Shown piece by piece: positions 56,038 through 64,000 of a DNA stretch of 64,000 nt (the stretch's first letter is position 1; every line of letters starts with the position of its first letter). This DNA is from Azolla caroliniana (taxonomy: Eukaryota > Polypodiophyta). Under the pieces are notes generated by a model, which searched no databases, was not told where the DNA came from, and saw nothing but the letters and a program-made list of their open reading frames with translations. The position numbers and the translations under genes were made by a program. The stretch spans positions 4,650,001 to 4,714,000 of the forward strand of contig JBHGNT010000020.1 of assembly GCA_043228905.1 (NCBI GenBank). Reading direction: 5' to 3'.

Positions 56038-56450
56038 AAGGTGTCCTTCTGGATCATTTCACCAAAGGGGTAGTTACGGGGTTAATGCTTCCGACACAAT
56101 TATAACTTTATCCGACTGATTCCGGATTAGTTCCGGATTAACAACATACAGGAATTGATTACACGTGTAAGATAATACAATAAGCACATAACGGAAAGTA
56201 AGTAGATACACAATAATCTTAAAGATAACTTTATGTATATTAATTCCGCCCCTTAATACATCGTTCTTCAAATCCTTTTATAGGCATCTGGTTCTGTTTA
56301 CAAAACGGTGCCATATCGGCCACTAGTTACGAATCGGTTCGGATCTGGATCGGTGCAACTCTTCCGGGTCCGTTCATTCCTATTTTAATTCTAGCTAATT
56401 AATAACTAATACTAATAACTTAAATTCCGCTTCTGACTCGTCCCCCACTT
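56038..56450 (-). repeat. Gypsy LTR (Gyp-E), same family as the Gyp-F LTR
   Basis: The minus strand shares GCACCGTTTTGTA, CCCTTTGGTGAA and GACACCTTGTGTTAG with 62044-62462. TATA CTATAAAAG lies at 56275-56283 (minus). It is truncated after TTGTGTTAG at about 56038. A probable PPT (AGTGGGGGACG, minus) lies at about 56440-56452, so this is a 3' LTR. Confidence 0.7.
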
Positions 56451-57769
56451 GTCTTTCATACTCCGGCCACTGGCCAACACATGGCACGCCCGTGGGACAA
56501 TACATTGTACGTCGAACACATGAGATAGCCCCATCAATCCTCGTCGAGTATATCCAATATGCTTTGGTCCAGGGGTTCGAGTGGTTCTTTGTTTTGTTGT
56601 TGCTCTTCTGGTTGCTTTTGCTCATGTTGCACCTGTTGTTGCTCTGTGTTTTCTTCCGGCTGAGGCATCTCTGTTCTTGTTGTGGTCCGCACCGGCTCCC
56701 CTTGGTTGTTCATCTTCAACTTTAATTGGCAGCTCCTCCTGTTGCGGTTGCAGTTCCGCACTCTGCTCCTCATCACTTATATTTATTACCGTCATTTGTT
56801 TTTCTGCTTCCAACCACTGATGCTCCTGTTCGAATTACTCAAGTTGAAGTTGTGTTCCGAGCTGATCATCATCAAGTCTTTCAATCAGCCTTTGGACGGC
56901 TTCAAGTGAGCTCCATCCAAGGAAAAGAAGTCATCTGCCAAATCCTCCCGGATGGTGACAACACTATCTTTATCCATATTGTAAAAGTTGTTGCCGGCCT
57001 TCTTCTGGTTTTTTGCATCTGCTCGGAGGACCTATAATTCCGTCGCTTGTCGTGACCATTGAGTCCACCAACCCACTGAGTTGTCATCGATATTCTTCTT
57101 TGTCCGGTCCTTCCATGCCTTCACCATTGCCCGGATCCGGCCCACTTCGAGCTTTGTCTTGTCCTCCGCAACTTGATTGTCCTTTGCAACTTGCTTGTCT
57201 TCTTTCAACTTCTTAATGAGGGTGGCGGTAGCCTGAGCCTGCACTTCATAGTTCACCAACTTGGTTTGGTAGGTTGTTTGGACCCTATCCAAAGCCATTT
57301 TTGCCCGTTCTGCTTCTTCATAGTGCTTTTTGTTTAGCTCCATTTTTTCCTTTGCTGTTTCTACAAGTGCCTTCGCCGTAGCAACCGCCTTGGTTTGTTC
57401 GTCCGCCAGCGCCTCCGTTTTCTTGGCCAGTTCTGTCCGGATTTTTTAAACTTTTCTTGCTACCGGTCAAATTCCGACCCAAGCTTCTTATGTTCGGTGT
57501 CTAGTTGCTTGTGGTCACGGTTCAACTTTTCAAAATCCTCTATTTTCTACTTTAGCCGGCGGTTTATCTGGGAGCGTGCTCGATCCTCTCTGTCCTTCTG
57601 CTGCCGGATTTCTTCTTTCAACTGCTCTATTTCCGTCTCCGCCATTCTCCAAAGCTTATCCTTCTCTTGCAATAGTTTTTCTCTTTCCTCCTTCAGCCAG
57701 TCGTTGTTTGCATGACTTTTCCGGAGATTTTCTTCTATTCTCCACTTCTCTTCTTTGGTTGTCTGCTTT

Positions 57770-57811
<42 letters not shown>

Positions 57812-57839
57812 CAATGCTTCTTGCGTGGCTAATTCCTCC
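56451..57839 (-). pseudogene. Coiled-coil extra ORF of Gyp-E
   Basis: On the minus strand, reading from 57835: ELATQEALQERERE (the CT microsatellite encodes Arg-Glu repeats), EEKWRIEENLRKS, WLKEEREKLLQEKDKLW, then KLNRDHKQLDTEHKKLG and KKHYEEAERAKMALDRVQT, a long charged coiled-coil with stops and frame changes. A Gln/Glu/Pro-rich part follows (EENTEQQQVQHEQKQPEEQQ), and near 56560-56450 GVPCVGQWPEYERQVGDESE. It directly precedes the PPT and 3' LTR, so it would be an additional gene 3' of pol. I recognise no family. The N-terminus is cut by Cop-7. Confidence 0.55.
57776..57810. repeat. CT microsatellite
   Basis: About 17 CT units inside the coiled-coil frame. Confidence 0.9.
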
Positions 57840-58531
57840 TGTTGGGATTACGGTCCCTCCGGATGGGATGGTCAGATGTCCGGGAATCGGGAATGAAGAC
57901 CCGAATGATGAAGACCCGGTTTTCGGATCCGGATGATGAAGTCCCCGGCTACGGAGCCGGATGACGAAGACCCGGTTTCGGATCCGGATGATGAAGACCC
58001 CGGCTACGGAGCCGGATGACGAATGTACCCGGAGAGAGATCCGGATGACGAATGTACCCGGAGAGAGATCCGGATGCGGGGACATATTTGTGAATATGTT
58101 TGCCAAGGGCCCTCGAGGCTATATTTGTAAATAGCCCGAAAGTCATATGTGTATAAATATGACTTAGGGCAAACAGTTTGTTGGTTGTTGCTCATTTTTC
58201 TGTTTTCCACTTAGAGGGAGCGAAGTGAGAGCAGCCGAGAGAGAGAGAGAGAGAGAGAGAAAGGAAGAGGTCGACGCCTCTGTGTAATACCGCCGCCTGT
58301 GGCGAGGACAGCGAGCTCAAGGTCGTCGCCTTGCAACTCGCCATTGTACATTCCCTGCGTATAGTGATAGTTGGAGTCTTGCACTCCCGTGGTTTTTCCC
58401 GTCTAGGGTTTTCCACGCTAAACCCTGTGCATTCGAGTCTCTCTCTGTGTTTTCGATTTACTGCTGCATTGACTCGTGTTTCCTCGGTTGCGGCCGAGAG
58501 GTAAAGTTTTTGGAAGCGTCGATTTCTAACA
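57840..58531 (+). repeat. Cop-7 5' LTR (lineage beta)
   Basis: TGTTGGGATTACGG start, TTCTAACA end. U3 has GGATGATGAAGACCCCGGCT-type repeats (57900-58070). Inverted repeats ACATATT/AATATGT (58082-58099), GGCTAT/ATAGCC (58117-58136) and AGTCATAT/ATATGACT (58141-58164, with TATAAATA). PBS TGGTATCAGAGC at 58535-58546. Confidence 0.93.
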
Positions 58532-58562
58532 ATCTGGTATCAGAGCGACTGCAGTGCAGAAA

Positions 58563-61500
58563 ATGGAAGGCGGCAGCAGCGGGCAGCCGGGGATGATGGT
58601 GCTGAATGCGCAGAACTACGCCGACTGGAAGATAAAGATGGAGGATCTGCTCATTGTTCGGGACCTGTATGAACCGATCGACAGGTCGGAAATACCCAAG
58701 GGGGTACTTGAGACGGAATGGAGGCTTCTGAACCGGAAAGCCGTTGCAACCATTCGGCAATACGTCGACGTGAGCGTTCTACAACATGTGGCGAACGACA
58801 CCAACGCATATGAGATGTGGCAGAAGCTGTCGGGCCTCTACGAGAGGAAGAATGCGTTGAACCGGACCTCCCTGATGAGGAAGATAGTCAACCTCAAGTA
58901 CCGGGACGGCGAGAGTATGGTGGAACACGTAAGCACGTTCATGGGATTCGTGAACCAGCTTGCGGCGATCAAGTTCCCGTTGGAGGATGCAATGCAAGCC
59001 ATCATGCTGATGTGTACATTGCCGGAAAGCTGGGAGAACTTGGTGGTGACTCTCAGCACCTCCTGCACCGAAGATAACTTGTCCCTACAAACGGTAAAGA
59101 CAAGCATTTTGAACGAAGAAGCGCGTCGGAGAGATAAAGAACCGGCCTCCGATCCGAAGATGCTGCTTACCGAATCGGATCGGGGAAGACAACGGAACCG
59201 GAGTCCGCAAAGACGGGAGAAGTCGGGGACCCGGTCGCAGTCAAGAGGAAGGCCCACATGCTTCCACTGTGGGAAGCCGGGGCACTTCCGAAAGAATTGT
59301 CGGCATTACCGAAAAGACAACGGAGCCGACGACACCGATTCGAAGAAGTCTTCGGAACGGAACGGTGCTTACCGGGGAGCCACGGACCGGAATGGTTCGG
59401 ATCGGCGAGGGCAGGACCGGAAAGGAACGACGGCACTCGCGGCAAGTGAAGAGGAGATCATGCTCATCACCGAAGAAGGTGAACTAAACATTGCCGGCGA
59501 TGAGACTACCTGGGTGGTCGATTCCGGAGCGTCGTTCCACCTGACCCCGGAAAGAAGATACTTCTCATCCTACACAGCCGGTGAGCATGGCTGTGTTCGG
59601 ATGGGAAATGAAGGTACGTGCCGGATTGCCGGCATAGGAGACGTGTGGTTGACAACCTCGACCGGATGCAAAATGTTGCTGAAGGATGTCCGACACGTTC
59701 CGGAGGTTCGATTGAACCTGATTTCGGCCGGGAGGCTAGACGATGAAGGCTACACAGGTAGCATCCGGAACTGCGTAATGAAGTTCAGCAAGGGGAGCCT
59801 GATAGTGGCTCGGGCCCGGAAAGTCAACACACTGTACCTTATGAATGCTTGGTTGTGTCCGGATGAGTTGAACGTGGCAGCCGACACTGCCGGTGAGCTG
59901 TGGCACAAGAGACTGTGCCACATGAGTGAGAAGGGGATGAAGAGGCTTGCAGAAGACAACCTTATTCCAGTGAAGCATGTGCACCTGGAGAAGTGCACCG
60001 ATTGCCTGGCCGGTAAGCAGAACCGAACCTCCTTCCACTCAAGGCCACCGACGAGACGTAGCGCACCATTGGAGTTGGTGCACACTGACGTGTGTCAAGT
60101 AGAAACGAAGTCACATGGCGGAGCCCAGTACTTCATGACATTCATTGATGACCACAGCCGGAAGCTGTGGACGGCACCGTTGAAGAAAAAGGACCAAGTG
60201 TTGTGCGTCTTCAAAGAACTCCACGCGAGAGTGGAAAGGGAATCCGGCAAGAAGCTGAAAGCGATACGAGCGGATAACGGAGGGGAATACCGGGGGCAGT
60301 TCGAGGAGTACTGTCGCTCGAAGGGAATCCGGCTCGAGTTTACTGTGCCGAAGACGCCGGAACTGAACGGGCTGGCCGAGAGGATGAACCGGACCATAAT
60401 GGAGAGGGTCCGGAGTATGCTGGCGCATGCGAAATTACCCAAGGGGTTTTGGGCTGAGGCAATGTCGACGGCGACATACGTGATAAACAGATCACCCTCA
60501 GTACCTTTGGACGGAGACACGCCGCAGAGAGTGTGGACCGGTAGGGAAGTATCCTACCGGCATCTGAAGGTATTCAGGTGTCTCGCATATGTGCATGTGG
60601 CAAAGGACCGGAGAGGAAAGCTAGATCCAAAGACCCGGCCATGCATATTCCTCGGTTACGGCGATGATGAGTTCGGCTACCGAGTATGGGACCCGGTCGA
60701 CAAAAAGATATTCCGGAGTCGTGATATCATCTTCATGGAGGACAAGACACTCGCCGACTGGGAGTCGGAGAAGAAGACGAAGAGCTCCAAGTCGACCGGT
60801 GAGGATCAACTCTACGAGGAGCAGTCCCGACCGGCAAGGGACCGGTTAGCACTCGAGGATCCGGCCGAAGACGGTGAAGAAACAGAACCGGCCGAGGAAG
60901 AAGAAACTGATACCGGAACCGGCCCCGATCCCGAAATGGATTCGGATGAAGAGGAAACGGTGGAGCCGGTTACCGAAGCTCTGGAACGGAGATATCCTCT
61001 AAGAGAGAGAAGGGCCCCCCGGAGATTTCCGGAACCAGAGCACGTGCTGCTAACCGACGAGGGGGAGCCGGAGAGTTTTGAAGAAGCAAAGCTTGACACC
61101 CATAGCCGCAGGTGGTTAAGTGCCATGCAGGAGGAGATGGATTCCCTGCATGAGAACCACACATATGAACTTGTGGAGTTGCCGAAAGGAAAGCGGGCAC
61201 TTCGAAACAAGTGGGTGTTCAAGCTGAAACCGGGAGATGCCGGAAACCCCCCGAGATACAAAGCCAGGATCGTGGTGAAGGGGTTCCAGCAGAAGAAGGG
61301 CGTCGACTTCGACGAGATATTTGCCCCGGTAGTGAAGATGACCTCCATCCGGACGGTGCTGAGCATAGCGGCAAGCATGGACCTCGAGGTAGAACAGATG
61401 GACGTGAAGACGACATTCCTTCACGGTGACCTCGAAGAAGAGATCTACATGCAGCAACCGGAAGGATTCGAGAAGAAAGGGAAGGAGCACCTGGTATGCC

Positions 61501-61694
61501 GGTTGAAGAAGAGCCTTTACGGACTAAAGCAGGCTCCCCGGCAATGGTACCGGAAGTTCGACTCTTTCATGACCGACGAAGGGTACCACAAAACGCAGTC
61601 CGATCACTGCGTGTTTGTGAAGAAGTTCGAAGGAGGAGACTTTCTAATACTCCTCCTGTACGTGGACGACATGTTGATCGTCGGACGGGACTAG
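58563..61694 (+). CDS. Cop-7 gag-pol polyprotein (to a TAG)
   Basis: The least damaged retroelement gene here: ATG 58563 (MEGGSSGQPGMMVLNAQNYA) to TAG 61692. Gag includes LSGLYERKNALNRTSLM and the zinc knuckle CFHCGKPGHFRKNC (about 59259-59300). The protease has WVVDSGASFHLTPE (canonical D-S-G, about 59513). GAG-pre-integrase ELWHKRLCHMSEKG is followed by the integrase with Asp in LVHTDVCQ (60075), Asp in IRADNGGEY (60268) and Glu in NGLAERMNR (60370). An acidic linker (EEEETDTGTGPDPEMDSDEE) leads to the RT with VEQMDVKTTFLHGDL and LLLYVDDMLIVGRD (about 61660). The TAG directly follows GRD, where Cop-5 has Gln, and the frame continues beyond it. One point change separates it from an open frame; whether it is expressed is unknown. 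Confidence 0.93.
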   Translation: MEGGSSGQPGMMVLNAQNYADWKIKMEDLLIVRDLYEPIDRSEIPKGVLETEWRLLNRKAVATIRQYVDVSVLQHVANDTNAYEMWQKLSGLYERKNALNRTSLMRKIVNLKYRDGESMVEHVSTFMGFVNQLAAIKFPLEDAMQAIMLMCTLPESWENLVVTLSTSCTEDNLSLQTVKTSILNEEARRRDKEPASDPKMLLTESDRGRQRNRSPQRREKSGTRSQSRGRPTCFHCGKPGHFRKNCRHYRKDNGADDTDSKKSSERNGAYRGATDRNGSDRRGQDRKGTTALAASEEEIMLITEEGELNIAGDETTWVVDSGASFHLTPERRYFSSYTAGEHGCVRMGNEGTCRIAGIGDVWLTTSTGCKMLLKDVRHVPEVRLNLISAGRLDDEGYTGSIRNCVMKFSKGSLIVARARKVNTLYLMNAWLCPDELNVAADTAGELWHKRLCHMSEKGMKRLAEDNLIPVKHVHLEKCTDCLAGKQNRTSFHSRPPTRRSAPLELVHTDVCQVETKSHGGAQYFMTFIDDHSRKLWTAPLKKKDQVLCVFKELHARVERESGKKLKAIRADNGGEYRGQFEEYCRSKGIRLEFTVPKTPELNGLAERMNRTIMERVRSMLAHAKLPKGFWAEAMSTATYVINRSPSVPLDGDTPQRVWTGREVSYRHLKVFRCLAYVHVAKDRRGKLDPKTRPCIFLGYGDDEFGYRVWDPVDKKIFRSRDIIFMEDKTLADWESEKKTKSSKSTGEDQLYEEQSRPARDRLALEDPAEDGEETEPAEEEETDTGTGPDPEMDSDEEETVEPVTEALERRYPLRERRAPRRFPEPEHVLLTDEGEPESFEEAKLDTHSRRWLSAMQEEMDSLHENHTYELVELPKGKRALRNKWVFKLKPGDAGNPPRYKARIVVKGFQQKKGVDFDEIFAPVVKMTSIRTVLSIAASMDLEVEQMDVKTTFLHGDLEEEIYMQQPEGFEKKGKEHLVCRLKKSLYGLKQAPRQWYRKFDSFMTDEGYHKTQSDHCVFVKKFEGGDFLILLLYVDDMLIVGRD

Positions 61695-62043
61695 GTCAAG
61701 ATATGGATGCTGAAGAAAGCGCTTCACCGAACCTTCTCAATGAAGGACCTGGGTCCGGCGAGGCAAATACTAGGGATGCACATCATCCGGGACCGGAAGA
61801 AGAAGCAGTTGTGGCTGTCAGAGGAGAAGTACGTGACAAAGGTGCTTCACCGGTTCAACATGTCGGAAGCAAGACCGGTCGGGTCAACCCTCCCGGCAAA
61901 CTGCAAGTTGTCCAGCAAGCAAAGCCCCAAGACAAAGGTTGAGAAGGAGGACATGATGAAAGTACCATATGCCTCTGCCGTCGGAAGCTTGATGTACGGA
62001 ATGGTGTGTACAAGACCGGACATAGGATATGCAGTCGGAGTGG
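61695..62043 (+). pseudogene. Cop-7 RT end, cut by Gyp-F
   Basis: Same frame as the preceding gag-pol: LKKALHRTFSMKDLGPARQI, EEKYVTKVLHRFNM, PYASAVGSLMYGMVCTRPDI, YAVGVV. It stops at 62043, where the Gyp-F LTR begins. RNase H and the 3' LTR should lie beyond the window. Confidence 0.9.
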
Positions 62044-62462
62044 TGTTACCGGCCGGCAAGGAGTCCAAAATACGGAGTGAAGGAATTAATTAAGTATGGT
62101 TGTAAATAAGCATAGTGTGGACGGACGGACTGGAAACGGTATGCCGTTCCAGATCCGGACGGATCCCGAATAGGTGCGATAGGCACCGTTTTGTACTACG
62201 GGCCGGAAACCTATTTAAAGGCCCAGACCTTATTGTAATCGCAGCGGATAATTAATAGAGCATATGGTGTTTATACTTCTGTGTTGATTTCCGTTCTGTA
62301 GTTACTGTGATATCTTACGCGTGTAATTAACCAAAGCACTCTAATCGTGTAACCTACGTAAGTCGGTGTAATCGTTGAATCTTAATCCTATGCCGTAATC
62401 ACCCTTTGGTGAAGTGTCTCCGTGACACCTTGTGTTAGGCCTTGTCCGGTCAGAGAATAACA
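62044..62462 (+). repeat. Gyp-F 5' LTR
   Basis: TGTTACCGG start, GAATAACA end (TGTTA/TAACA termini). TATTTAAAG-type promoter near 62211. TTTTGGCGACCACGATTCC follows as a likely primer site; TTTGGCGAC resembles the primer region of Tat/Ogre-type gypsy elements (from memory, uncertain). Left flank AGTGG is the expected TSD half. Confidence 0.8.
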
Positions 62463-62515
62463 CAGTTTTGGCGACCACGATTCCTGCTTTCTCGCAGCGA
62501 ACGACGGCTTAATGG

Positions 62516-64000
62516 ATGACGAGACCAACGCACGACCTGGTTACAGACCGAGCTCGACGCCTCGCCGAACGGCAAAGACGGCGTGAGACTTTCCAGCAAG
62601 CAGCGCACGAAATTCGCTCGGATCGTTCGTTCTCCAACGAGATCCGGAGAGTCGCGGAGGAATCTCTTTGGTTACAGCAAACTCGCGACCAGGACGACGG
62701 AAGCAGTCTAAGTAGTCTCCGGGAAACCGAACGCCTCCTCGAGGCGCTGGCAAGTGGAGAAAACGAGGCAGAAGCCTTTTCAGCCTACAAATCGGATTCC
62801 GAAGGGGGATACAACGTGCACACGAACTACCGGAGCAGCAACGATACCCCCGGCGGCCCGGAGGACGACGGGTCGGATACCGTGCCGACTCCAGAACCGG
62901 AACCGCTAGACCAGGGCTATCCAGAACCGCAAACGGAAGCCGTCAACCCACCAACACCGGAAGTGGAAGAAGCAAAGCCACCGACACCAACGAAAGAGCC
63001 GGCGAAGGTACCGGAAGACGAGCCGGTGAAAGAACCGGGAAAAGAACCGGAAGAGGAACCGGAAAAAGCACCGGCAAAACAACCGGAAGTGGAACCGGAG
63101 AGAAAACCGGAAAGATATCAACAAACGCCACTAAACCGCGGCCTAATACTGGACGACGACATGCCGTTCCAATACTCAAAGTATCGCGATGATCCGGACG
63201 CGGAAGCGCATGTTCATGCCTTCGAGCAGACATGGGAAGCAAATCACACGTCCCAGCGAATGACACCGGAGGAAGAAGAACGCTCGAAGATAGCGGAATT
63301 CGGGGTCACGTTGGAAGGACCAGCGACACGATGGCGGTGGACGCAGGACCCGGCGACCATCACAACCTTTGCAGAATTAAAAGCAAAATTCTTGCATTTT
63401 TTCCACAAGGAGGTCGACCAGACGACAATGGTGGGCCTGTTTTATACGATCCGACAGGAGGCAGGGGAAAGCATTCCCCAATTCGTCATCCGTTTCCAAC
63501 GAATGCATAGCCAGCTTGCCCGTACACCCCCGGAGGAGGAATTACGGACGATATTTTTAAACGCACTCCGGGAACCGTTACGCACGGTGTGTACGGTAAT
63601 CGACTTTCGAGGAAGCACCATTGACCAGGTCATTGACCGGGTCAGGGAAATGGAAAAGTCAAGCTCATGGCTTACACTGGGAGCACTGCAACGGGCGTTA
63701 CCCACCGATGAAGATCTCCGGTTCCGGCAGGCAATTCAATGCACAATCTGCTTGAATGCCGGACACTCGGCAGTGGAATGCACCATGCGAACTCAGTGTG
63801 TGATTTGTCAATCCAAGAGTCATACAACGGACCGGTGCGAGTATAACCTGTTAAACCGACAAGCACCACCCGTCCGACGGATCGAGCCAAGAAGCAGCCG
63901 AGACGAAGATGACGATCGTTGGCAAAGAATGAACCGGTACCGACCGGCACAGGATGTCCGGTACGGAGACAGGCAAGAGAATGATGGCCGGTACGGGAAT
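62516..64000 (+). CDS. Gyp-F gag, open to the window end
   Basis: ATG 62516 (MTRPTHDLVTDRARRLAERQ) opens a frame without stops to 64000 (495 codons, incomplete). The N-terminal part is an Arg/Glu-rich helix, followed by an acidic Ser-rich part. A Pro-Glu-Lys region (about residues 125-200) carries PEPEP, PPTPEVEEA, KEPGKEPEEEP and VEPERKPER repeats. The retrotransposon gag/capsid domain follows (RWRWTQDPATITTFAELKAK, IRQEAGESIPQFVIRFQRM, IFLNALREPLRTV). Two CCHC knuckles, CTICLNAGHSAVEC (63739-63780) and CVICQSKSHTTDRC (63799-63840), follow, then an Arg/Asp-rich stretch. An earlier ATG at 62513 is in another frame and stops at once. This is the only gag here without visible damage. Confidence 0.87.
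   Translation, partial: MTRPTHDLVTDRARRLAERQRRRETFQQAAHEIRSDRSFSNEIRRVAEESLWLQQTRDQDDGSSLSSLRETERLLEALASGENEAEAFSAYKSDSEGGYNVHTNYRSSNDTPGGPEDDGSDTVPTPEPEPLDQGYPEPQTEAVNPPTPEVEEAKPPTPTKEPAKVPEDEPVKEPGKEPEEEPEKAPAKQPEVEPERKPERYQQTPLNRGLILDDDMPFQYSKYRDDPDAEAHVHAFEQTWEANHTSQRMTPEEEERSKIAEFGVTLEGPATRWRWTQDPATITTFAELKAKFLHFFHKEVDQTTMVGLFYTIRQEAGESIPQFVIRFQRMHSQLARTPPEEELRTIFLNALREPLRTVCTVIDFRGSTIDQVIDRVREMEKSSSWLTLGALQRALPTDEDLRFRQAIQCTICLNAGHSAVECTMRTQCVICQSKSHTTDRCEYNLLNRQAPPVRRIEPRSSRDEDDDRWQRMNRYRPAQDVRYGDRQENDGRYGN

Overview
The window is eukaryotic nuclear DNA from a land plant. Plant-type Ty1/copia and Ty3/gypsy retrotransposons cover most of it, methionine-initiator tRNA primer sites (TGGTATCAGAGC) follow several copia LTRs, and one spliced gene encodes a plant-type three-repeat MYB (MYB3R) factor. 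An endonuclease-lacking Penelope-like element is also present; this hints at a non-flowering lineage such as a fern or lycophyte, but that is a weak inference.

Layout. 1-2645: 3' end of a plus-strand gypsy element (Gyp-A) with its LTR, inserted into the integrase of a minus-strand gypsy element (Gyp-B). Gyp-B runs in broken pieces from 2646 to 18458. It is interrupted by a solo LTR (4745-6178), a complete copia (Cop-1, 6959-12821, TSD TGATA), a local tandem duplication, a Penelope-like element (about 13306-15747), a 5'-truncated copia (Cop-2) and a copia LTR. 18459-32474: two truncated LTRs head to head, Cop-3 split by a hAT-like non-autonomous element, complete Cop-4 split by a solo LTR, then the gag and LTR of a minus gypsy (Gyp-C). 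32513-38711: complete minus-strand Cop-5 (TSD GTACC), itself holding a solo LTR (TSD GTCAT). 38717-42950: AT-rich DNA with no recognisable gene. 43610-46242: the MYB3R gene in seven exons on the minus strand, the only non-transposon gene I can support. 47188-54344: complete Cop-6 (TSD AATAT), split by a second copy of the hAT-like element. 54345-57839: gypsy fragments (Gyp-D plus, Gyp-E minus). 57840-62043: Cop-7, with a 1,044-codon gag-pol reading frame, cut by Gyp-F (62044 to the window end), whose gag frame is open and intact as far as visible.

Two copia lineages occur. Lineage alpha (Cop-1, Cop-2, Cop-6) has LTRs starting TGTTGA (the start is lost in Cop-2) and a charged tail after RNase H. 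Lineage beta (Cop-3, Cop-4, Cop-5, Cop-7) has LTRs starting TGTTGGGA or similar. Nearly all coding regions carry stops and frameshifts, many consistent with CHG-context C-to-T decay. The most unusual structure is non-coding. LTRs of both lineages carry ladders of perfect or near-perfect inverted repeats at the TATA box whose arms differ between families but stay complementary. Other LTRs carry a telo-box array or an embedded tRNA-derived segment.
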